From Syncephalis plumigaleata (Eukaryota; Zoopagomycota; Zoopagomycetes; Zoopagales; Piptocephalidaceae): a DNA stretch of 32,659 bases. Where the stretch lies: NCBI GenBank assembly GCA_025201365.1, contig JAIXMF010000135.1:1-32659 (forward strand), given 5' to 3'. Both the position numbers and the translations under genes were made by a program. Shown one piece after another: positions 1-10,523 of this stretch (the first letter of the stretch is position 1; every line of letters starts with the position of its first letter). Under the pieces are notes generated by a model that saw only the letters and a list, made by a program, of their open reading frames with translations, was not told the origin of the DNA and searched no databases.

Positions 1-1444
1 AGATAGTTAATGAGAAAAGGAAAAGGTAGGAGGAGCGAGTAATGCAAGTTTAGTCAAGTCATTCACTTTATTTGTTATTTCCTAAGATTGCTTACTTTGC
101 AAGAATGGAATAATATCAAATAGATATCGATCGGATGGATCACCGGTCCATGGTGGTACGGCAACACCATTCTCAGGTTGAAGGGAGAATGCCTCTGGAT
201 TAGAGTCCATTATAATTACTTGAGATAGATCACGATTCAAATGGGTTAAATCCTAGTCAATGCATTGTATAATATGCCAATTAGTTCATTAATTAATAAA
301 GAAATCAAGCAGATTGCTTACTTTAACGTGCTTTCCATCAATATACCGAGTGGCATCACGGTAGAATCGCAATGGGACATAACCAACTGGATCCAATTTC
401 ATTAGAATAGGTTCGGCATTCTATTCATCATCATCATCATTATTAATCTAGTCAATAGTAATTATATATCGACTACTTACCATTTGAGGCTGAGTAGTAA
501 TAATGACCACTTCAAAGAATTGTGTAATGTAAGCGAGGAAATAATCGACACCAGGTCGTTTAGCAATACGCCAGCCATGTTTATACTAGACAATAGTAGC
601 AATGATGAGTACACGATAGGATACACGGCATTATCTCCACTTACATCCCATGTAGAATAAATGAGTGTCTCATCAAGATTTAGCACTAAAGTAGGTGGTT
701 GCTGATCGGCTGGCAACGGATCTGGTAGTAACTTGGAATAAGCAGGCTCACGATAATACTACACATGTATGTAAGCAACTAGTCTAATCTGTAATCCCAT
801 ATATATATATATATATATATTCAATTAATCGTCCTACCTCAACCAGATCATTGAAACGTTCTTGTGCTCTCGTGTAGAATCCTTTCATTCCTGGTTCATT
901 CTATAAAATACATTAATGTAGTCATTATTGTTATGATTAGATGAGTATTTGAGATAAGCAACTTCACCGTCTATTCTACAATACACACCCACCTTACGTT
1001 CCGAGTCTTCCGGATAGGGCCGACCTACACATACATACATACATACATACATACAAACAATGGTTAGACGCGATATTCCACGGCCTAGTCCTATTATTTA
1101 CTACGGAATTATTACGTACCGAAATAGAAAACACTGCCCACGACACTCGTAATCGTAGCAGTTATACCAATACGTGCCGCCCATTGTTGCGGGGTCACCT
1201 CTTCTTTGGCACCCTTGGCCTTCTTCTTCTTCTTCAGTATGGGTTCTGTACGTGCAGTCTCGTGACTAGAAGCGGTTGTTGGATCAGTAGAGGGTTGCTC
1301 CTCATGATCACCGGTTTGTTTGCTTAGTGAACGACGAAACAGCGCGGCATTAGATCTCGTAACTAGTAAAGCAGGACGCACTGTAGGTCTGGCTAAAGTA
1401 GCCAACGACGAGCGTAGAAGCTTAAGCTGCACTTCACGCAACAT
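1..1444 (-). CDS. TIM50: TIM50, TIM23-complex receptor subunit (3' end missing)
   Basis: Tim50 sits in the mitochondrial inner membrane, faces the intermembrane space and passes presequence proteins from TOM to the TIM23 channel. Seven exons are readable in one frame: 1444-1120, 1024-993, 900-838, 758-645, 585-481, 420-322 and 252-96, about 298 residues. The next donor (GTAAGC) lies at 95-90 and the last exon is off the left edge. Residues 1-45 form a basic, Ser/Arg-rich presequence, followed by a Lys-rich stretch (71-80) and one membrane span (about 92-109). The FCP1/SCP1-like phosphatase fold follows; its catalytic loop is NLDET (167-171), where active phosphatases have DxDxT, so the first Asp is Asn, in line with Tim50 being non-catalytic. 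[15 protein letters not shown] in exon 5 is a strong family match. I chose the ATG at 1444 because it opens the presequence; the frame is open further upstream, but that extension looks like leader. Confidence 0.93.
799..820. repeat. (AT)11 microsatellite in TIM50 intron 3
   Basis: Eleven uninterrupted AT units lie inside the intron at 759-837. They do not affect the coding frame. Confidence 0.9.
1029..1055. repeat. (ACAT)n microsatellite in TIM50 intron 1
   Basis: About six ACAT units lie close to the 3' splice site of the first TIM50 intron (1025-1119, minus strand). Confidence 0.85.
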
Positions 1445-1688
1445 ATCGGTCAGTTCAGTATAGACTAGGCTATCTCTTCCGCCAGCTATACGCGTGTAGA
1501 CAAAGGGAAATGTAACAGTTAACAAAAGGTGAAATAAAAACACTTGTTTCTTTTTTTCCTCCCTATTATTTATCTCAAATTACAATAATAACGATGATTA
1601 CCGATGATTAAACTCAACACACGATATGTACTTTTTATTGTATTGATGTGATACATAAGTATGTGTCATTGGCTAAGAAGCAGAGGAG

Positions 1689-3191
1689 TTAGGACAGCAT
1701 CTTTTTGGCTACATCAGCAATAAGTTCTGGAGTGGGCAGCGAGAGAGTCTCCAGATTCTTTGCATACGGCATTGGAATATCGGCACCGGTAATACGACGA
1801 ACGGGTGCATCGAGGTAGTCGAATGCATCGCCTATAAAGTCACCAGCATTAATACTCGTCCAGATATTTACATGTGTACTTTAGAATAGTGCACTTACTC
1901 TCCATGATTTGTGCGGCAATTTCCGAACCTACACCGAACATAGGCCAGCCTCCTTCAACCGTGATGAGACGGTTGGTCTTCTTTACCGATTCAATGATAG
2001 TTGGCATGTCCAATGGACGGATTGATCGTAGATTGATCACCTAATCGTTATGGATATATACATCCGTTCGTTAATAAAATATTATATAGTAATAATAATA
2101 ATAATAAATACCTCAATACTGCCAACGCCTTCACGAGAAAGTTGTTCGGCTGCCTGTAGAGCAAGACCAACATGACGGGAATGAGATACGATGGTAATAT
2201 CCGTGCCTATACAAATGAATGAATTATTAAATAAATAAATAAAGCTCATTGTTGTATTTAATAATGCAAGATACTCACCTGGTCGTTCAATCTTGGCTTT
2301 ACCGATCTCAATGACGAATGAATCGCTAAGCACCTCCTCGGATACAGCGAATGACTCGCCGTACATTAGTTCGTTCTCGAGTACAACTACAGGATTTGGA
2401 TCACGGATTGCTGCCTTGAGTAGGCCCTTGGCGTCCTCGCTGTTCCATGGACTTACAACCTTAAGACCGGGCACGGAGCCGTACCATGCAGCATAACATT
2501 GCGAGTGCTGTGCAGCTACACCGGCTGCCGCACCATTAGGTCCTCGGAATACAATGGGACACTGAGCTAGACCGCCGGACATGTAGTGCACCTTGCCCGC
2601 AGAGTTGATTACTTGATCGATTGCCTATAGATGGTCGATCATCAATAAATTATTTATTTATTTATTTATTTATTATGGCTCACCTGCATACTAAAGTTGA
2701 ATGTCATGAATTCACATACTGGACGCAAACCATGCAGGGCAGCACCAACGGCGAGACCGGCAAATCCAGACTCTGTGATAGGCGTATCGATAACGCGCTT
2801 TGCGCCAAACTTATCCAACAGACCTTTAGAAACCTAGGCAGCAGCGTTAGCGTGGTCGAACGAATAACGATAGCTTACCTTGTAGGCACCATTGTATTGA
2901 GCAACTTCCTCGCCCATTAGAAAGACGCGATCGTCGCGTAGCATTTCCTCATCAAGAGCGGCGTTCAACGCCTCGCGAACTGTCATCTACGGATTAACGG
3001 CAATCATCCATAGTTATTAGCAATTACTTTGCATAGCATTTGAATAGCGACTAGAATCTATCGGTTAGATATGACGTAGTCTTGCATTAACCTACCTGGG
3101 TCGAGCCGTTATTGGCAGATGCGGCATAATTGCGAATTAGTGCGCGACTAAACGCGGTCTTGGCTCCGTGACGGAATGTAGTACGCAACAT
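1689..3191 (-). CDS. PDB1: Pyruvate dehydrogenase E1 component, beta subunit, mitochondrial
   Basis: With the alpha subunit it forms the thiamine-diphosphate-dependent E1 enzyme that decarboxylates pyruvate in the mitochondrial matrix. Seven exons join without a frame break: 3191-3096, 2986-2879, 2833-2684, 2624-2279, 2206-2112, 2040-1899 and 1831-1689. They give 359 residues, the same length as human PDHB. Residues 1-30 are an Arg/Ala-rich presequence. [12 protein letters not shown] follows, with Glu59 in the thiamine-binding region, then the transketolase pyrimidine-domain segment [14 protein letters not shown], the middle-domain motif [16 protein letters not shown] and the C-terminal segments [12 protein letters not shown] and [17 protein letters not shown], all typical of E1 beta. 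I chose the ATG at 3191 because it starts the presequence; an upstream extension of the open frame is not presequence-like. TIM50 lies downstream on the same strand, 244 bp away. Confidence 0.97.
2651..2674. repeat. (TTTA)n microsatellite in PDB1 intron 3
   Basis: About six TTTA units lie within the PDB1 intron at 2625-2683. Confidence 0.85.
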
Positions 3192-3869
3192 GCTGTTAAC
3201 AGTGGGTAATAAGAGCGAGGTCACACGTCGTTTGCAACGAGAGACAAGAAGGATCGAGTTCGTTGAAGGAAAGAGTGATAAATTTTTGAGTGAGGATATG
3301 AAAAGAAAAAGCAAATTGGCCTCATCATCGTCATAATCCCTAAAACTAGTCATCACAGTGTAATATTCAGTTTTGTAGCAAGTCGACGTTATCGCAAGAG
3401 TATTCCTCGATGATCCTATCTAATACCGTGTATGCTATTTACATTTATGCAAAACTTGATTTCTCTACTTTTATACGCAATCTGTATGACTAAAAGAAGA
3501 TACAGTACAAATCACTAGTCAAATAGTTACAATAGCGGACTTGCGTTTAAGCACCTTAATTACAAAAGTAATATAAATGCATCTATTATTGCTGATATTG
3601 TATAGCTTTAAATATATCAAAGTAACAAGCTAGTTAATATAAATGTTATAGCAACAATATCAATATGTATTGTAATAATAATTCAATAAAACAAATACGT
3701 TTGTTAGTAGTAGAATAATTACCCCGGTAGTTTATATTGTGAACGATTAATGACAATTTATTTATTATAGGCAGCTACTATATTGGGAATAAACAATCAA
3801 ATCAGCCAATCAGAGGGCTCGGAATAGCGGAGGTATGCAAGTGAGATTTTCTGAGACTCAAAGATTTAC
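3192..3869. other. AT-rich intergenic region upstream of PDB1 and 5S rRNA
   Basis: I find no plausible protein or RNA gene here. It must hold the leader and promoter of leftward PDB1. The middle part, about 3420-3790, is very AT-rich with no clear repeat structure. Confidence 0.6.
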
Positions 3870-3987
3870 AACTACGTTCATAGCGCCTGAAAAGCACCGG
3901 ATCCCGTCCGATCTCCGAAGTTAAGCCAGGCCGCGCCCCCTTAGTACTGCGGTGGGAGACCACGCGGGAATCTCGGGTAATGTAGTT
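3870..3987 (+). rRNA. 5S ribosomal RNA
   Basis: This 118-nt unit begins AACTAC and ends GTAGTT, which pair as the 5'/3' terminal helix. It contains the nearly invariant 5S segments GATCCCGTCCGATCTCCGAA and GTTAAGC and the internal-promoter region GGTGGGAGACCAC near the 3' end. TTTT at 3986-3989 fits RNA polymerase III termination. It is a lone copy between protein genes, as in fungi with dispersed 5S genes, and ends 8 nt before a tRNA gene on the same strand. Confidence 0.95.
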
Positions 3988-3989
3988 TT
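3986..3989 (+). terminator. Pol III terminator of 5S rRNA
   Basis: A run of four T residues overlaps the last two bases of the 5S terminal helix, the standard minimal Pol III stop signal. Confidence 0.6.
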
Positions 3990-3995
3990 CAATCA

Positions 3996-4067
3996 TCTCT
4001 GTTAGTATAGTGGCAAGTATACCCGCCTGTCACGCGGGAGACCGGGGTTCAATTCCCCGACAGAGAG
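3996..4067 (+). tRNA. tRNA-Asp (anticodon GTC)
   Basis: The 72-nt cloverleaf has no intron. The acceptor stem TCTCTGT (3996-4002) pairs with ACAGAGA (4060-4066), with G4067 as discriminator base. The anticodon stem CCCGC/GCGGG flanks the loop CTGTCAC, giving anticodon GTC at 4029-4031. The T arm GGGGTTCAATTCCCC is the B box and the D-arm region TAGTATAGTGGC is the A box. It reads GAC and GAT codons. Confidence 0.97.
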
Positions 4068-4073
4068 CTTGTC

Positions 4074-4079
4074 TTTTTT
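4074..4079 (+). terminator. Pol III terminator of tRNA-Asp
   Basis: A T6 run lies 7 nt after the tRNA 3' end. Confidence 0.75.
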
Positions 4080-4181
4080 GCTTTTGCAACATGTGGCTAG
4101 CAGTCACAGTAAACGTGGTTTTGTTTTTGTAAATGTAAAGGATGACACATTGTTTTTGATACTAATAAATCTTTATTTTCA

Positions 4182-7036
4182 TTACCAATAGTATGATGCC
4201 CATTTGTAGAGTCGTTCGACGAGTGTACAACCTCTAATGGAATACAAGCTATCCGATGGGTTAGCTAGCTGCTGGAATAGGCGAACGGCCCTTCGAATTA
4301 GTTGCATCCAAATATCGAAGCAAAAGTAAACGTATACCAGCGGTGTTTGTACTACGTGGATAGCGGTACGATAGGCCTTGCGAATTCCATGTATAAACGA
4401 TCCGATACCAGGCAATTGTCTAATATCGGTGAGCGACGCTATGATTTCCGAATATTGTTTACAGAATGAATTCCATGTATTATACGGTAGGCGAGGGAAT
4501 AGCCTAGTATAATCATTGGTATGACTAGCTGGCGTGGTGCGTGATGAATTGGATGAGCACGAGTAATTGCCGTTGCTATTGTTGCTGTTTTGTTGATTGC
4601 ATTCACAAGTAACATTTGATGTGCACGTATTGTCGTTCATGTGCAAGTGATTGGCAATACTTTCAATTTGGTTGATCCACGTCATTGTTTGATCTAGGCA
4701 AATGTCTAGATTGATATCGAAATCAGAATCGAGAGCAAATTCGAGCATGTTCCTTTTCTCCTCGTCCAAATCTAAATTGCCGCCATTCTCGTTGTTCCTC
4801 ATACGAAATAGCGCAGTGAGTAACGATTCGCGTATAGCCTGAATGGCGTATAATAGCGATGCTTGATCCTCGATCAGGGTATCCCTTTGTTGTTTTTGTA
4901 TTCCACTTGCTTTGGTAAATGTAGCTGCATTGACAATGTGCTCATCGCTGACGTAGATCGATTTAAGCTGTTCAACAATCACGTTGATTTGCTCTTCTAC
5001 AATGCTAGCTTGCTTGGCATGCAGTATTGTCTGGTATTCCGGTCTCGCTTTGATGGGATCATTATGGTTATGACCATTATTTACGAATACGAAACTGACC
5101 GGCCTATTTGATCCGCTTACATTACGATCATTTTTGGTAATGTTGCTGATATGATTAGCGTATTCATACAGCGTATTATTTATATGCTGAAAGGACATTT
5201 CTATTTCCTGCATCAACTCCTGACCCTTGCCATCGCCACCGGTCACCTTTCCACTAATGGTATCGGTTATCTTCTTCAAATGATTAATCTCACTTGCAAG
5301 CTCCCTCTACGTCATCGTTAATTTAACGTTTAGATAGAAAGATTGCACACTATACCTTTCTATTGTTAATGTAGGAGTCGGTGAACAGGTTATAATTGAC
5401 TCCTTGATTGGTATCAGTACAATCGGTGACCATTTCGGTAATGGTGATGTAGGTGGGCGAGATTTCTTTACTATTACCGGTCCAATGTTCATGCATGGTG
5501 GATGTTTCGTCATTTTGATTTGGTGGAAATAAGCTGAATGCTTGTGGGTGCGCTTTATCGTTTGACGCTATGGAGTAATCGTCTAATACTTCCTTCTAAT
5601 TTGATTACATGAACAATAGGGAAATGATAGTTTGGTACAAGAATAAATAAGAATAATAATAACAATAACAATAACCTACTTTGATACCACTCTCGCTTAA
5701 TGTATCGGTAGATGATGATGATGCGTTATTCAATAAACAAGGTGTACATGATGATAAAGTAAGATCATCAGAGATGTCGTCTTTTTTTAGCAATTAATCA
5801 TATCATTAGTGATTAATATTCGGCTAAACTAATGCTGCACTCTTTCGTACTTGCCTGATATTTCGGAAGCAGTACTTGTATAATTTCGCATTACACAATC
5901 ACATCTATAATCAGCGGTATCGCTATTGTACTGCTCTAGTTCCTCCATAAGCGTTATTCCTAAGTGTGATCGCATACTGGATTAGCGCGTTAAATATGCG
6001 TGCATGAAGTATACTTGCCATTGTAGCCTTCATGTTCGTCCTTGATGCCTGGATTTCCTGGACCGGTGAAGGTGCAGAACACGGGACTTGCATCGTTGAT
6101 GAATTGCACTCCATTGTCATTGTTCTCGTGCGAGTAGGCATCGCCAGTAATCGCTAATCGTTCCTTGTTTATGCGTATGACTTGTCTTCCATTCTCGTCA
6201 TCGCCCATGATAAGCAGGTCGTATTCGCTTAACCAATTAACCAAGGCAAGGAAGCTAGTCTGCCATTGATTCCCATTCGTCATATAGTCTCTGCGTTCGT
6301 TTTCCAATTCATCAACCGTGCTACCAAGCACCTTTAATCTTTTCTCCATTCCCGACCGGACATCGTGCCAGTCATGCCTTTCCGATTCTAAAAGCCTCAC
6401 ATACTTCTGAGTGGCAGCCAATTCACACTGGGTTTGACGTAGAATGTTGCTTTCCTCGGCATTCGTCTTGCGCGTCTCGTCCAAAACCGATGCCACTTGC
6501 ACGTAATCCGTGTACACTTGGTGCAAACGTTCCTTGTTATCCTTTAGATCATTCTCACGTTTCTGAGACTCCTGGGCCATTCGGGTATTGATTTCTTGGC
6601 TGTGTTGTAGTTCCGCTTTTAGCGTGTCGCGCTCCTCTTCCGTTCTCGCTAGTAATTCTGACAGGCCGTTAAACTCCTTTTGTAATCGACGGTACCGTGT
6701 GGTGAAGCAGTCGTCTGGCCTATTATGAACGATTTCTACTTCATACGACGCGTGTTGATTATCCCCATCGCTTATGATGTGACCACTTATCGATGATGCA
6801 GAAATGGGCCTTGGCGTGCTGATGCTTTTATCCATTTCTGCACTACCGTACGATGCATTCAATACGTGATGCTGGTCAATGCAGACCGTGGAGAGTGTAA
6901 CGTCTTGCATACTATTAGACGGCGAGTTTGCTCTTGGTGAAATGCTCGACGGACGACGGTATCCAGATGGTGGTTTTGGTCGTTGTGTTGACAATGTACG
7001 TTGTACACGAGGTGTTTGCAACGCGGTATATGTCAT
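4182..7036 (-). CDS. Uncharacterised coiled-coil protein, 862 residues
   Basis: I do not recognise the family. Five exons join in one frame: 7036-6019, 5959-5855, 5780-5680, 5595-5356 and 5306-4182. Introns 1 and 2 use GC donors (GCAAGTAT, GCAAGTAC). Moving either donor to the GT four bases downstream brings an early stop, which supports the GC model. The N-terminal 110 residues are Ser/Pro/Arg-rich and probably disordered. Residues about 114-252 form a long charged coiled coil rich in Glu, Gln, Arg and Leu. The middle is acidic and Ser-rich, and a second helical region with Asn/Ser-rich inserts follows. The last 110 residues are aromatic and basic with a hydrophobic helix (TPLVYVYFCFDIWMQLI) and end in WASYYW. 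A structural, membrane- or cytoskeleton-associated role is conceivable but not shown. The ATG at 7036 is the first in frame after an upstream stop. Two separate genes, split near 5950, is the main alternative. Confidence 0.72.
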
Positions 7037-7793
7037 TCCCGGATAGATCAATGGTGCAAATGTTGCCACCGCGTTTTATGCATACCAGCAGTGGTTGAAG
7101 AGACGCTAAGAAGCAACACGCGAGTCTATGGTAATCAGAGATGGGATCTTGCTTAAAGAATGCTTTACGATGGATAAAGAAGTAGATGTATTTTATGCCA
7201 ATTTGTAAATGTCCTTTAGTGTTCAAATATATTTTATTATTCGTATGGTTCAGTCAGAGAAAAGCTCATGATGTAAACAAATAAGAAAGCAAACAAACAA
7301 AACGAATGATAATGTGATATTGATAGAAGATGAATGTACGATGAATGATGCGCAATGGCATTAAGATAGCATGCCTCGATAGTCTTTTTCTTTCTTACCA
7401 GTTAGCATCCGTCTACATTCCAATGACTAAATCATAATAAACCACGCGTAGATTCAGGAGAAAGGGGGAGGGGAAAGGTGAATTCCCCTGATTGTATTGT
7501 GCAGATGCTGACAATATACAATTGCTGTTCTAAAGCACACACACACATACACACATACATACAAAACAAAACAAAACAAAGCAAGATCGACGTATTGTAG
7601 TGACGTTGCTAAAAAGAAGCATGGCATCATTTCACGAGCAATTGCTCGGTATGATAATGTGTACATATTCATTCTTACTTGAATAGTTCGCATTAGATTC
7701 AACTTAATCCCCACGTGCTTCCACGTGAATTCTACTGGAGCATCAATTAATATGCATGTGATATCGTAGCTCATAGAGTAACGGACGATTTTA
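7037..7793. other. Intergenic region between the orphan gene and AP-2 mu
   Basis: I see no credible gene. It holds the promoter and leader of the leftward orphan gene and the 3' flank of AP-2 mu. A CA/AAAC-rich simple tract lies at about 7536-7580. Open frames here are short and of low-complexity composition. Confidence 0.55.
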
Positions 7794-9698
7794 TTAGAAA
7801 CGAACTTGATAGGATCCAGCCTTGGTCATATAACGAACCCATTTTACAGAGCGGTAATTGCTGCGCTCAAACACTTTAAGGAACCGAACCAGTAATCCTG
7901 ACGATGTAAACATAAGCACCTGTCATCATTATACATATACATATACATATACATACATATATGATGGTATATCAATTAGTTCTCTTTCTATGGACAGAAT
8001 TGCACAAGTGACTATCTACAATGGCTCACCTGAAAGTCCAATGATATCGGTGGTCGAGACCAGACCTTCTGTACCGTAAGCGTGGACAATTCCGTGTCAC
8101 CACTTAGTGTGAATTCGGATTGACCTTGAAAACGATGTATCCTGTATAGCGTACACATTGTAATGAATTATTATTATTACCAAGTCATGCTTATTTCTCG
8201 TTAACGCCACTTACTTCCAAACAATGGCATTCTCCTCTGGCATGTACTTTGCCTTGCCGCCACTCACATTCACACTGACATTAATGGCGTTGTGCGGGGT
8301 AGGAACGCGGATGACCACATCGGAAGCAAACAATTTGTTGGAGAATGTAGCGCGTACCAACACTTTATACTCGATACGGCGTTTATTTGTCTCATTGACC
8401 ATTGGCCGTACTTTAAATGGAAGGTTGATGTTCTCCCGCGTTCGATATCTATACAAATCAAGTAATAATTAGTTGACAATTGTTTGCTTGTTTGTTTGTT
8501 TGTTTGCTTACTTCATTAGTTCAAATTCACCATCAGGCGGTACAAAGCTAATAATACGTTCAGTATCAAATTTACCCAGTTGCACGCATTGATGAAATTG
8601 GAAATCAGCAATGGATACATCGTCTGTCTTACGCGTTCTATATATATATATATATATATATATTCAGTATATGTTAAGCAAGCACTATTTTACTAATAAT
8701 GACAACTCGTCTTACTGTACACGCTGGGTTGGATCGCTTTCAATGAGGATACGTTCATTAAGGCCGAATTTACATTCAGGCATACCTGATAGATAGGCCC
8801 GCATGATGATCTGCCCAGATACATCGGTATTCAACACGTTTCCTATCAGTGTAGATCAATAACAATTAGCGTGCTTGTTGGTCGGATGAAATAAGATGAT
8901 TTGTATCATTTACCTTCAGCGCTTAATAGTAGATTCACCGATTCGATCACATCAATAAACGCTTCATTCTTACGATATCGAATATCAGGTCTACGCCAAG
9001 TGATGGCACTTGTGCTTTGCGTAGTAATCCGCGAAGATGCCTCCTTCTACATGACGATCGTATAGAGCGTTTTCTTTCTTTTTAGTCTCGCTTCTCTCGC
9101 CATCACAATACTAGTACTTACCAGAGCACGTTCGGATTTAATGCCCTCTGTTGTAATGTACATTTTCAAGGTGTCAATATCGGCATTTTGTGGATAGCCA
9201 AAATCCATAATCTCTAGTATATTGACAATAACACAAAATTATTTGTAAGTGATGACACACGCACACATAGCTGGTTGCCCTCGCACGATAACACTCACCA
9301 TCTAGTAGCTCATAAATAAGTACAAAGTTATCCTTAACGCTCTCCTCGTCCAATTGTCCGAAATAACCCTTGCCCAGAGCAATTACGCGATAGCATAGCT
9401 CAAACACAAGAGCCACGTTAGCATTCCACCGCGTAACCGCGACCAGGTATATATTTTCATGTCGGACATGATAGAACGATGTCGAACCTAGTGTGACAAT
9501 AGGCGCGCGGACATCTGGACTGGAAATAACCTGAATACGAAAGGCATCCGCTACCGAACGTCTGTCCCAAAAGAATGTAAGTAAAGCGGCAAATTGACTA
9601 GTTTGCGTCATCAAGCCATACTACCTTAAATCCTGTCGATATAATCGAGAAATGAGTACATCGCCCTTAAGATTATAGATAAAGAAGGCACTAATCAT
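7794..9698 (-). CDS. APM4: AP-2 clathrin adaptor complex, mu subunit
   Basis: The mu2 subunit of the AP-2 heterotetramer binds YxxPhi cargo signals and PIP2 at the plasma membrane during clathrin-mediated endocytosis. Nine exons join without a break: 9698-9625, 9561-9299, 9213-9122, 9046-8914, 8842-8716, 8637-8512, 8448-8215, 8141-8030 and 7919-7794. They give 428 residues against 435 in human AP2M1. The longin-like N-domain starts [20 protein letters not shown] and ends [12 protein letters not shown] linker follows with [12 protein letters not shown], which aligns with the region around the AAK1-phosphorylated Thr156 of mammalian mu2. The C-terminal mu homology domain has [34 protein letters not shown] and [17 protein letters not shown]. 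The QST-x-I-x-W linker and the domain sequence favour AP-2 over AP-1. Nothing is truncated. Confidence 0.95.
8641..8662. repeat. (TA)11 microsatellite in AP-2 mu intron 5
   Basis: The repeat forms the 3' part of the intron at 8638-8715 (minus strand) and runs up to the splice acceptor. Confidence 0.85.
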
Positions 9699-10523
9699 TG
9701 GAATTATCAGTAGAATGACTGCCGATATGGGCACTGCCAATGGTAAGAATAGTAATAGTAATAGTAAATAATAATAGTAGTTGGTAGTGACAGTGACAGT
9801 AATTATATGAGAGTTGGAAAAAGGAAAGAAATCAATGATTTGTAGGAGCAAACGTCGTACATTTGACCTCTCTCTCTAAGCAAGTAGAAATATGCCATCA
9901 TTTCAGTTATATTACTCATTATTATTATATATTTATTCAATAGATGATTGATATTCATGTAATGAACATGCTAATATAATCTAGTTGGATGTAAGCCAAT
10001 CCATAGCATGATGATGCCAGTGTATTATGGCAATTACCAATAGCAACGCATGTGTGATTATTGATTCATTGAATTGAACATGCTCATCAATACTAGGTTG
10101 GCTTGAATAAGTACCTTTCTCGTAATAAGGGCACCATTAACAGTAAACGGTCTCGTGCAATGTTTTATCCTTATCTTTAGTGGACCACTTGCAATCGAAA
10201 CATTACTACACCAAAGTAGGATGAAATAGTAGGCTTGCATATACACATCATAAATAAGAACAAATACTTTAGCGGTTATTATACTGGTAATGCCAACCCA
10301 CACGTGTAGTCGGAATTATTCCGTTAGTAATACAGGTTTTGTAAATGAAACATTGTTATATCCGATAGAATAGAAGGTTGACAAGTCAGAATCGTCGAGA
10401 CATAAATAGAGACGACAGCATTGTCATTTTACTTGCATCAACCATCAGCCTTCAAGCATCTTCTCTCCCTCTCTCCCTCTCTCACTGCTCTACCTTTAGT
10501 TTCTTCTTGATATCAGGAATATC
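9699..10523. other. Divergent promoter region between AP-2 mu and kinase-like gene A
   Basis: The left part, to about 9996, is unique AT-rich sequence that should serve leftward AP-2 mu. From 9997 the sequence belongs to the duplicated unit. About 10096-10370 is almost unchanged in the second copy although it is non-coding, which suggests shared regulation or recent sequence exchange. A CT-rich tract lies at about 10462-10492, just before the start codon. Confidence 0.6.
10401..10408 (+). promoter_or_regulatory. TATA-like element of kinase-like gene A
   Basis: CATAAATA lies about 120 bp before the start codon and is followed by a CT-rich tract. The same element and spacing recur in copy B. 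The function is inferred from position and conservation only. Confidence 0.4.

Noticed and set aside
3192-3356. An upstream in-frame extension of PDB1
   Set aside because: The extra residues are acidic and do not resemble a mitochondrial presequence; the ATG at 3191 gives the usual length and a good presequence.
5307-5513. A 68-codon Pro-rich open frame on the minus strand
   Set aside because: It is a different frame of exon 4 of the orphan coiled-coil gene; only the other frame connects to the exons on both sides.
7454-7774. A 106-codon open frame downstream of AP-2 mu on the minus strand
   Set aside because: AP-2 mu already ends at 7794 with the expected C-terminus. This frame crosses a simple CA repeat and has no family features.
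10058-10303. An 81-codon open frame on the minus strand upstream of kinase-like gene A, repeated at 11911-12156 with a similar sequence
   Set aside because: It begins with GTG, not ATG, lies in the duplicated promoter region, and its conservation is explained by the high nucleotide identity of the whole repeat.
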